A program made the position numbers and the translations under genes. Source: Metridium senile (taxonomy: Eukaryota > Cnidaria > Anthozoa > Actiniaria > Metridiidae). From it: a DNA stretch of 64,000 nucleotides. The stretch is from contig OX459100.1 in NCBI GenBank assembly GCA_949775045.1, forward strand, positions 2,379,436 to 2,443,435, given 5' to 3'. Below, one piece after another: positions 32,301-41,734 of the stretch (the first letter of the stretch is position 1; each line of letters starts with the position of its first letter). The notes below the pieces were generated by a model. It saw only the letters and a list, made by a program, of their open reading frames with translations. It ran no database searches and was not told the DNA's origin.

Positions 32301-35300
32301 AGGAGGAAGAAGAAATGACGATGAAGAAAGGAGGAGGAAGGAAAAGGAGGAGGAAGAAAGGAGGAGGAAGAAAGGAGGAAGAAGAAATGAGGAGGAAGAA
32401 AGGAGGAGGAAGGAAAAGGAGGAAGAAAGGAGGAGGAAGGAAAAGGAGGAAGGAGGAGGAAGAAAGGAGAAGGAAGGAAAAGGAGGAAGGAGGAGGAAGA
32501 AAGGAGGAGGAAGAAAGGAGAAAGAAGGAAAAGGAGGAAGGAGGAGGAAGGAGGAGGAAGGAAGGAAGGAAGGAAGGAAGGAGGAGGAAGGAAGGAGTGA
32601 GTTAGGAGGATACCAAGATAAGTATAAAGGGAAAAAAGGAGAAAGCAAAGGGAGAGGGTGACGTGGAAGGAAGAAAGAAAGAAAATAGGAGAGGGAGAAA
32701 GGACGAAGGAAGGAGTGAAGGAAAAGACAAAAAGGAAAAGGGAGTAAGAAAGAACAGAGGAATGAAGGAAGAGAAGAAGTAAGGAGGAAGTAGGAGCTAT
32801 GTTCATGGCGTGCCTTTTCTTTAGCTTGTTTTTGCGTGTCTGAATCCATCCAAGTTTGATGTGGGAGTCGGTTGATGAAAGATTGTCTAATATCATCCGT
32901 CATTTCTTCAACCTAAACAGATAATATAAGTGAGCAACGCGCTTACATAACTTAGTTACAATTCATGTTTTACCCAATAGTCCCCTTCACAGTCCCAGCT
33001 CCATCTTGAGAGGTAACCGAACCTTTGCAATAAAGCGAGACGAACGTTGAGCTTGCAATGATAGAGACCTTGCGGGACAATTATTCAAGTGTCTATATCA
33101 TGGCAAGCTCAACGTTCTTCTCTCTTTGATGCAAAGGCCCGGCTACCATTCAAGATGGCGCAGGGAACTGTGAAGGAGACTATTGTTTCAATTCATCGCT
33201 ACTCAGTGCAGTCTTCGTCTCGGTGTAGGTTTGGTTCTGACAACAAATTCATAGGGACCGTTTATCCTTTAACGGGAGGGCCGTTTTCAAAATTTGTATG
33301 ACCCTCCCCTTTTCATGTTTCTCAATGTAAACACACCTTTACTATATAATCTTTTGCCTGCCCTCCCTTTTAATGGCTATTTTATCGGGTGCGACTCTCC
33401 TAAAAACGAAAGGTCGAGTCCCCCTACCGATAAAAATAATTGTTCCCTTAATTGTAATTAACAACTTAATCGTTATAGCTTACTGTTTTCTTAGAGGTTT
33501 CATCGAACTTTGAGTTGACATACATCAAGCCAAGCGTCATATCAAAGGTACTGAACATTGCACCGATGCAACTGGTCCAACGTGGGGATGTGTCGTTTGA
33601 GGACGAATTCTCCAAAGTAACTGCACCTAGGTATCTTGAGAACACTCGCCACATCACATAGTCGACAAGAACTTGCGAGTTTCTAAAGCAACAAAGTTAA
33701 TGATTTTGACTTGAAGCAATGAGGTGATACCCAATAGCGTCACAAGAACGATTTCCCGACAATTTGAAATGTGTACCTTTATGTAATAAAATGATAGATA
33801 TTGATGCGAAATTCATTCTAAACATGAAATACATGTGAAATAATTCTCAAATTAAGACATCGCATGATCTCTCTGCAATAACAAAAATATTTTTTTGCAC
33901 CAAGCTATAACATATGCAAATGATTATGCGCTTGTCGAAAATAACTCAACAAAGTTTCTTCTATAATTATAAAATTACGTTAAGAGCTAGCCTGACTTTT
34001 ATGGTCGAAATATGTCAAACAAGTACACGACAAATACATCCTGAAGTATTATAGAAATCAAGGCTTTGTAACTAGAGAAAATACACGAAATACGAAATGT
34101 TGACAAAAATTGAATTCATTTTTTGGACGTGTCGAATCTGTAAACAAAAAAATTGAATTTTACACTGTTCCCGATCATCAAGGTCGATCAGCATCAAATT
34201 TGCACTAAGTTGTCAAAGATAAAGTATAGTTCATGTTCCATCGAAATTTGACAACTGATAAACCAGTTTTAACACATTATTTTTAACAAATTTTAATGAT
34301 ATCAGAAATTAAAGCTAAATGGTTACACATACTCGTGGGAAATAAAATCATCAAAAACAAATCTGTAAGACTCTCCTTTACTGATTTACCTGCACAAACG
34401 TATAGCTGTTTGCCTATATACTGAATATTAATCGCATTTTTTTGGTAAAAGAACGCTTACTAGGTGCAATATTGGAATAACCGCTAATGTCAGCTAATAA
34501 ATGTGACGGGTTACACACAAATGTACACTCCCCTTTATTTCTATGTATTAAAATTCATCCGTATAAACTTACACTGAGTACTATATTCTTTTACACATAG
34601 TAAAAACCATCCTCCCTTTTCACTATTAGTAGAAAAAATCCTATTCTAGCAGCGCATAGCTTCCAATAATAAATATTTATTTTGAACACACGGCTAAATT
34701 TGATGGGGGTATCACCTCATTGCTTCCAGTCTTTACGAAGATTAGCTGGATGTTATGTAATGAAAGTGTGCTTCAATAGCGCGATTTACATTATCTTATA
34801 TATGCATTTGTCACGTCTCATCTTGACTATTGCAATGAATTATTATACGGCATTCCGCAGTACCAGATCGATCGACTACAGAAAGTTGTGAATGCAGCAG
34901 ACTGCTGCACACATTGTCACTTGCTGCGGTTCGCTCATATAACGCCAACTTTGATACACTTACACTGGCTTGCAGTTCGATTTTGGTGTGCTTGGAACAA
35001 AGTCAGGTTTGGAGCTTGACTAAAGGCAAATTCTCGGACCTGTCACGGCTATCAATTTAAAATATTTATCGAAGTTGGGATGATAGAGGGACACTATAAG
35101 TGCTATCATATTTTGGCAGAAAATCGAGGTGACCCGAGACTTATAATAAGTTTATAAAACTGGTATGCTACGAATGGCATACCGAATATGTTCGTCATTA
35201 CCCATAGTTCTTTGCAGTCGTAAATTAGGGCAAATATCGTAGGAAAACAGATTCACATTACTTACCCGGCATAAACAGTAGATATATATAGGTAGTAAAG

Positions 35301-38300
35301 TTTTCTGAAGTAATTCGTATTTCCATAAACTAACTCTTCCCCTGTAAAGCTCTGGCCATAAATCATTTTCAAGATTCGTTTCAGAAATCCACACTAAAAA
35401 AAAAATGAGTATATAGAGGATATTACATGGGCGCGCGGAAATACGGATTTTAACTTCGATTGTTCAATTGATATCTCACGAGTGAGCGCAGCGAACTGAA
35501 GTTTATATTATAGATAGTCTTACATTAGCCTCCTCCACGGGCGACTATTTTTCCTATTTTTGGGCTGCCTTTGGTTGACAGTTGTTTTATCAATATCATC
35601 ATCATTATCATCATAACATGTTTTTTTTTTTTACCGAAAAGTGAGGTTGTTGACAATAGTCGTTCAGTTTGATTCTGTAATTAGGAATGGCTCTTTTTTC
35701 GCGAATGCTTTTTCGAACAGATTCCATGAGTTCCTCTTGAGCTGTCTTGCCACTTTCTATCTGCAAGATTTCAAACATAAAAATGTTTGTTACTCAAAGA
35801 AATCTTTAATATATATTTAGCAAAAGAGGAATCGATCAATGAAACTATAAACAGAAGAAAATCTGAATGTCTTTAAAAATACCCTAAAAGATACCAGCTT
35901 TGACTTCGGCGGCCCGAAAAGCTTTTAGAAACCCTAAACGATACCAAACCGGATTTTGACCCCTAAAAGATACAACGAGCACCCCCGCCCTACGATGTAA
36001 GAGGTCCCCCCCGGAATCAAACTCCTTGAAAAACTCCTTGAAGAAAAAATATTACTATGATTAATCTTAATTGTTTTTAATCTTACTATAAAAAATGGTT
36101 GACATGTGATGTTAACATATGATAACAAAAGATCAAAAGTGATCAATTCTCAACCGGTCTCTCCTATGTGATTCAGTGCGGTTTTTTGTGATTGTGAACA
36201 AATACAAGAATCAAACTTTACTATAAATTAAATGTTTCTATTGTTGTGTACTGACATCAATTGGGTATAAACCGTTTAAGAATTACCTCTGCAAGTTTTA
36301 CTTCAAAATTATAAATTGCCATCAGCTTTGCCTCCATGCCGATGATACCTAATTGCTTGGCAAATTCTTTTATCTTTGCCTTGACCATGTTTTGTACCTG
36401 GATTGACAAAGATATTGAAGTATTTTATATCATTCTGATAAGAGTATCGATACATACACCGAATCGAAATATGGAGCACAATTTGGATAACTATTCTTGT
36501 TGACTGGCTAGCCTCGCATACATGTTAAAACTCCATTGTGTTGCAACGTGAATATTAATCAGGCTAGTCAAGAACAATAGCAGGTCGCCATATTTAAAAT
36601 CGGGTTATCCCTTTCAAACGAAAGGGCTTTAATAATGTTATTATTATTACAATTTTATCAGAAATGTTATATACTTATAATGTAATAATTTTGCATATTC
36701 ATGTATTGTTTCATTTCATTTTTTTTTCCACATATTTAATGTAAAATATGTCGAGTTGTATATGCTTACCTGTTCGCTTTTATTAAGGTATACGTGACGA
36801 TGAAATGTGAGGGCAGCAGGAGCAAACTAATAACCAAAACCAACAAATTTGTGCTTGAAATGTAGACACAGTGGAATTATTTGAGCATCTTAACTTGAAT
36901 TCTGATCAAGGTAGCCTCCCTGCAGACTCGAGTTTTTGCGCTCAAAACTGATTCGCCAAAAAAGTAGAGTCTGCTGAACCGAGCAGCTAATCAATTTCTG
37001 GCCAATCAGAGGAAGCTTTCTGTATACGAGAAAGTAGATTCTGATTGGTTGCTACTGTCGCAGACAAACTTCAAAATGGCGATATCGATCGACGAAAGCT
37101 GCGTTGTGATTGTTTAAAAATCGAGACATTGAAAGAATTTCCACTGCAAGCAATACTAAAAACAGCACAAGGTGCCAACGGGTTGTGATAAATCGCTAGA
37201 ATATCCAGGATTATTTCCATATTGGAAACTGACTAGCGGCTCGGTTCAGCAGACTATTCAGCGAATATTTTGAGCGCAAAAAATCGAGTCTGCACAGCAG
37301 GCTATGGTCGATCAAGGTGCTTATTTTTTATTTATTGTTTTTGAACACTAATTAAAACTATACAAACAAATAAAAACAACAAACAAACAAACAAACGAAC
37401 AAACAGACAGACATACGAACGCAGAACAAATGATCGAACGAGCAAATAAGCAAACAAATAAAGAAAACAAACACATTAATATATAACTGAATGAATGGAT
37501 GGATGGATTGCTGAATGGATAGATGGTTAAATGAATGGATGCATGGATTTATGAATATTTGGATGGATGGATAGATTAGTGGATGGATGAATGTAATAAA
37601 TGGTTGGATGAATGAATGAATAAAATTTACCGTTAAGATTGTGCTTGATGAATCGTAGTAGTCAGTGATAACAGTGGTGCTAATTAGAGAATTAACATTT
37701 AGTTCGCGGACTGCTCTTGCAATTCTTGTTTCTATGGTAACACTATGATCAGTGTTGCTGAAGATGCTCCATCCACCGTAATCGGCAACAAGTTTGATCA
37801 GCGGTCGCACTCCGGCGGAATTTATCGTTTTAGTGTTCAAACAGGACTGGTAAAACCGCGCCGTCTTCATAACTGCAGCATTCTATGAGAGGAAATTAAA
37901 CAACTTTGCATTACAATTTAAACAATGGGTGGAAGATAATATAATGAAACATAGACTGTACTGCACGCGCCTAAGCTCTGATTTTTCACACCTTGGATTG
38001 TATTTTTTGGTAAGAAAATACTTATAAGTAATGGGGATTAGTGATTAAGAGAAGATTTCTGTAAAAAAAAACATGCAAACGCGGCAACGCTCAAAAAAAT
38101 GAATTTTGCTCATATTTTAACCATATAGGTAGCTCGCATTAACATGAAACAAATCATGATGTCTTTAGTTTTGAAAAATATTGCATATTTTCAATACGAG
38201 AAAATCGCGAAAAACAAAAATTCGTCAAATCGCTGAGCTTCGAGACGCTAATTTGTCTGTCAACTTTGACGGCCTCGCATGGCAAAATTATTTACTTTTA

Positions 38301-40398
38301 TAACTCCAAAATTTCTTAATATTAATTATTGTCATCTCTATAGTTGATAGTGTCATTCACTTTATAGGAGAACTCTACCAATGTCTCTTTTAAGGCCGGT
38401 ACACACGAGGGAGCTTGCTCCTGCAACATGCTCCTGTGTGATCCTGGGTCATTTTGCAAGACCAGTACCGTGTACGAGGGAAACGAGTGAACGAAACGAT
38501 GCAAACAACACGACCGGAGCGTGGGAACTAGTTTAAATCCAACAATTTGATTGGCCAACTGGAGACAAGTTGTTGCGCGGCAGAAAAGTTTCAGTACACA
38601 CGAGGGAGCTTGCTCCTGAAACACGCTCCTGCAACAGATTTGCTCTTGGAGATTGCTCCCTCACATTTAACCAGTTTAATACGAGGGAGCAAAAATGCGT
38701 GAAATCGTTGCGGGAGCGTGTTGCGGGAGCAAGCTCCGTCGTGTGTAATAAAATAAACAACGCAAAGCATGCCGGTAAGTAACCATGTGTCTTTAAACTA
38801 TAAGACATTCATTTTCTTTGCAATATGATGCCTCCTCTTTACCCAGTTTCATCCCAGTTATTATTCAGTTTAACCGGACCTACAAACATTTCAGTATAGA
38901 TATAGAAATCGTAATAAAGAATTACCTGTGAGTAGTTACGGGAAACTTGCTCAAGGGCCTGTTTCAGTGTGAGATAGTTTTCACCCCGCAGAATGCCTAT
39001 TACTGTAGACGATTGTTTACCAGTCTTCACTTGATTCCTCTGCTGCCATCCCCCACAAGCATAAGCATAAAAGTCTTGACATGGATCCACACTTTGATTC
39101 ATACTATGAACTATGTCTGGAAAAAAAAAAAAATCAATCAATAAATTAATGTGATAAGACTTCCAAAATATGCATAGTGCACGGTTCTTTTTCCTAGGTC
39201 GTACACTAGAAGTAAACTTGAGTACGTTTGATAGCTAATTCAAAACTAGCCGAACCTCGGCTGTTCGACTTCGCGGATACCACGTCACGGATACTTAAAA
39301 CATTAATACACCTTTAATTACAAAACCTTTTCAGGTGGTCTGGTTTAGTTTGGATTTTAGAATGGGAGGTTTTTTCATGAGACGAAGCTGGCCGTCAAAG
39401 TTTTTATGCATCTATGGTCATCTATCGGCAAAGTGTAAAAAAATCAGAATTATTTAGTCTTTTTCGTATTAAAGAAGATTTTGAGCATCGAGATAGTAGT
39501 TTTTAGGTATTTCACTTAATTTTTCAAAGAAATTGATATATATCTCAATTATAAAAAACAGTTTTTACAGAGATTTTGAGTCTGTCACGAACCGCCTTTT
39601 GTAGCGTTCGCCAAATTGAAATTCAATTATAAAAGACACGTAATTCGTGTAAATTTCCCAACATTTACCGCACTTTTCACACAAAATTAACTTTTTGAAT
39701 TTGACTTATGTATATGACGTAACTGCTTTGGATGTCCAACAAAAATCCGACTGCATTTTGATATGATTTGCGAAGATTTTTCTCCATTGCTAATTCTTGT
39801 CACTTTCTTGGCTTGTTGATATATTTTTCGTTCTTGTTCCGTAAGTTGCATGAAATGACTTCTAGTCCTCTTTATGTGACAGATTATGCTTTTCTTTTGT
39901 TTTTCCTCTGGTTCTGACGTTTGAGCGCTGCAAGCTCGTTTCAGGCAAGTTTTTCATCAAAACACGATGCGAAGTGCAAAGCGGCCAGTTTGACAGCCAG
40001 ACTCGAGCATAGGCCAGTGTGCCACGTCAAAAAAAAAAACACCTTTCTATATGAAGCCAAATCCAACCAGTACACCTGAAAAAGTTTTGTAAAGGTATAT
40101 TTTTGCTATACTAAGTATTTCATATTTAGGTATCTGTGGTATCCGTGTTAGTATCCGCGAAGTTGAAATGAAGCCAACCTTGTCCAAAATCGAAGCATTG
40201 ATCCTCATTGCATATTTCATAGTTTCTGCCCGGTTTTTCGACAAGAGAATCCTTTGTTCTTTGAATGGCTAGTGAGTACAACACTGCAAGTGTAATGCAT
40301 ATTACTAAGAGTAATATGCTCATTAATACAGCAACAGGTAATGCACAACTGATATATTTCTTTTTGCGGCCGCTGTAGTAGACTTGGAATTCGTCCAT
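26372..40398 (-). CDS. M13 zinc metallopeptidase (neprilysin/ECE type), complete 19-exon gene
   Basis: Exons: 40179-40398, 38926-39116, 37631-37882, 36770-36826, 36287-36397, 35635-35760, 35266-35393, 33484-33682, 32814-32912, 32106-32183, 31315-31415, 30876-30940, 30449-30500, 30028-30095, 29430-29554, 28533-28598, 27952-28047, 26852-26925, 26372-26471. All phases agree and give 735 residues. It is a type II ectoenzyme: basic RKKK, then a membrane anchor at about 19-42. Next comes the [16 protein letters not shown] block that opens the M13 fold. Catalytic parts: NGFY (532-535, usually NAFY), HELAH (573-577, zinc and general base), ENIAD (E633 third zinc ligand, D637), DTHSPG (H697), GKYR (R703) and the C-terminal CSVW. 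Spacing is close to neprilysin. The family cleaves small extracellular peptides; neprilysin versus ECE subtype is not resolved. The ninth intron has a GC donor. Confidence 0.93.
26978..27210. mobile_element. Poly-G/poly-C-ended element with 'cataaacagggtc' repeats
   Basis: Begins CCCGGG plus a G-run then TACTCCC, and ends GGAGTA plus a C-run, so the homopolymer ends are inverted. Inside, 'cataaacagggt' occurs four times. It lies in the last-but-one M13 intron. Other repeats with homopolymer ends are at 27412 and 62648. Confidence 0.75.
27412..27645. mobile_element. 'AGAGGGTCCTGAAGGGG' inverted-repeat element
   Basis: Ends AGAGGGTCCTGAAGGGG and CCCCTTCAGGACCCTCT, with a G-run of about 25 after the left end and 'aatcccat' repeats inside. 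It lies in an M13 intron. Confidence 0.85.
28156..28482 (+). repeat. Purine tract (GAA/GAC then GGAGAA) in M13 intron 16
   Basis: About 325 bases almost free of pyrimidines on the + strand except GAC/GAT codons in the first half; the second half is pure GGA/GAA. On the sense strand of the peptidase gene it is a polypyrimidine tract filling two thirds of a 485-base intron (28048-28532). Confidence 0.95.
29680..29830 (+). repeat. AAGT-type microsatellite
   Basis: Imperfect 'aagtaagtaagc' units in the M13 intron between exons at 29554 and 30028. The Leu/Thr-rich frame on the minus strand is a by-product. Confidence 0.85.
31438..31700 (+). repeat. GAT/GGT triplet microsatellite
   Basis: 'gatgatgatgatg', 'gtggtggtagtggtgatgg' and further GATGAT blocks immediately next to the acceptor of the M13 exon at 31315-31415, on its intron side. 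Confidence 0.85.
31735..32080. mobile_element. ACACCTAATT-type element
   Basis: Ends 'tatacacctaattgtaaaaatgatgtc' and 'gacaacgttcttgcaattaggtgta'. The interior contains 'aaactagacgctcttagaga', related to the insert at 18971. It lies in the M13 intron upstream of exon 32106-32183. Confidence 0.75.
32276..32790 (+). repeat. 500-bp GGA/GAA purine tract in M13 intron 9
   Basis: Nearly uninterrupted purines (GGAGGAAGAAAGGA units) up to about 32600, then a less regular G/A-rich part to 32790. It begins 24 bases beyond the exon at 32814-32912 and fills most of the 630-base intron. In the pre-mRNA it is a UCC/UUC tract. Confidence 0.95.
32975..33186. mobile_element. 'CAGTTCCCTGCGCCATCTT' hairpin MITE, copy 3
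   Basis: CAATAGTCCCCTTCACAG start and the inverse end; arms match copies at 17003 and 21379. It lies in the M13 intron between exons 32912 and 33484. Confidence 0.88.
33240..33450. repeat. Repeat with 'ggagggccg' / 'ccctccc' segments
   Basis: 'ttatcctttaacgggagg' and 'gtgcgactctcctaaaaacg' flanks with three CCCTCCC blocks. It resembles the homopolymer-containing repeats elsewhere in the window, but ends are not defined. Confidence 0.35.
34740..35030 (+). mobile_element. LINE (CR1/L2-like) reverse-transcriptase C-terminal relic
   Basis: 34806-34912 translates to [31 protein letters not shown]; after a frameshift, 34937-34985 gives [15 protein letters not shown]. The SRLDYCN..LYG, QI.RLQ..NAA and HWLPVR-type blocks are the standard C-terminal signature of CR1/L2/jockey-type non-LTR retrotransposons. 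It is frameshifted, short and in an intron of the M13 gene on the opposite strand; a dead fragment. Confidence 0.8.
36454..36605. mobile_element. 'CTTGACTGGCTAGCCTCG' MITE, single copy
   Basis: Left part 'ataactattcttgttgactggctagcctcg' and right part 'ggctagtcaagaacaatag..catattt' are inverted. The outer ends 'acaccgaatcgaaatatgg' match the array at 55728-56113. Confidence 0.8.
36913..37309. mobile_element. MITE flanked by a 9-bp direct repeat
   Basis: Inverted ends AGCCTCCCTGCAGACTCGAG..TTGCGCTCAAAA and its inverse, with an inner pair 'gtctgctgaaccgagcag'. GATCAAGGT flanks it at 36904-36912 and 37310-37318, consistent with a 8-9 bp target duplication (hAT-like; inference). Confidence 0.8.
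37355..37625 (+). repeat. Simple repeats CAAA and ATGGATGG
   Basis: 'aaacaaacaaacaaac' then 'atggatggatggattg' units directly intron-side of the M13 exon at 37631-37882. Confidence 0.8.
38399..38748. mobile_element. 'GTACACACGAGGGAGCTTGC' inverted-repeat element
   Basis: Ends 'ggtacacacgagggagcttg' and 'gagcaagctccgtcgtgtgt'. An internal direct copy of the left end lies at 38592-38616, so one terminus has been duplicated. It is in M13 intron 2. Confidence 0.75.
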
Positions 40399-41734
40399 TA
40401 TAGTTTATCTGTATTCGTGGTTGTAGTAATGATGAAAAAGACCTTTCTAGTGAAATGTATAGTTCTTAACCACGAGGGATTTCCGGGAATACAAGAAAAC
40501 GGGCAAAAATGTTCCTTGGTGGGGATAGGGAAGGAAAAAAATAGGCCTTTTCACAAGTGCGCCATTATGGAAAGGTAACCGCGCAAACACCGGATTGAGG
40601 CTCAGTGGACACAGTACAAAAAACAGTAAACTGACGCAGTTCTTGTGGATATTTATTCACGTTTCTCATATCACGCTTTAATTAGTAGTCATACTGCTTT
40701 TTAAAGCAGATCGTGAATTTTTAGCTTTTCGAACGGCCTCCAACATTGATGCTTCATTCCCTTGGCATAGTACTAGAACCATGTTAAAAGGCCGTGAGGC
40801 TGTGAGGCTATGAGACTGTGAGGCTATGAGGCTGTGAGGCTGTGAGGCTATGGGACTGTGAGGCTGTGAGGCTGTGAGGCTGTGAGGCTGTGAGGCTGTG
40901 AGGCTGTGAGGCTGTGAGGCTATGGGACTGTGAGGCTGTGAGGCTATGAGGCTGTGAGGCTGTGAGGCTGTGAGGCTGTGAGGCTGTGAGGCTATGAGGC
41001 TATGGGACTGTGAGGCTGTGAGGCTATGAGACTGTGAGGCTATGAGGCTGTGAGGCTGTGAGGCTGTGAGGCTGTGAGGCTGTGAGGCTGTGAGGCTGTG
41101 AGGCTGTGAGGCTATGAGGCTGTGAGACTGTGAGGCTATGCGAGTGAGACTGTGAGGCTATGAGACTGTGAGGCTATGAGGTTGTGAAGTCGCGAGGCTG
41201 TGAGTTCGTGTGGCTTGGACAAAGTATACTGAAAACCATTTATTTGCTAACATCCTAGCAGAGAGGAAAATTATTAGAAATTGTTGTTCAGTTGATGTAT
41301 ATAAATTCCATTCTGATGACGCAGTCTGTGTTGTGGTACCCACAGAAAGAACCGAATTGTCACATATATATTGTTCTTTGATTTTGTAATTTAGCTTTTG
41401 TTTTCTTTCGTATTTTTATATTTATAAAGTTTATAAATTTTTTATCCCTTTTTTTTCAATTTTCGCGCCAAAAGGTTTTTGATTTTACTTGTCCACTGAC
41501 TGCAAGCATGCAAAATTATTCAACATGGTGAACAAATCAAATTTCAGGATTTATTACAAATGTAATTTGCCATTATATATTATTCCTTTTCTTTCGAAAA
41601 AGTTTTTAAATGCCACGTGACAAATTGTGCCGTGGGCCGTGGAAACTGGAGCAAGCCTACCCATAAGCCTTCAGTGTCTGTCAGGCTGTCTATCGGCCAT
41701 CTTGTTTACACGTGTATTTCCAACTAACTGTATT
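40399..41734. promoter_or_regulatory. Intergenic region between the divergent M13 and CPSF6 start codons
   Basis: The two genes start 1,336 bases apart on opposite strands, so this region should hold both promoters. A minisatellite occupies 40796-41205. 'cggccatctt' at 41694-41703, about 35 bases before the CPSF6 start codon, resembles a YY1 site typical of housekeeping promoters; this is a motif match only. Confidence 0.5.
40796..41205 (+). repeat. 9-bp minisatellite (TGTGAGGCT)n
   Basis: About 45 units with variants TATGAGGCT, TATGGGACT and TGTGAGACT arranged in higher-order blocks. It sits between two divergent promoters. No coding function seen. Confidence 0.95.

Noticed and set aside
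32208..32903. Long Ser/Phe/Pro/Leu open frames on the minus strand.
   Set aside because: Only the first 33 codons are the M13 exon 32814-32912; the rest is the polypyrimidine intron.
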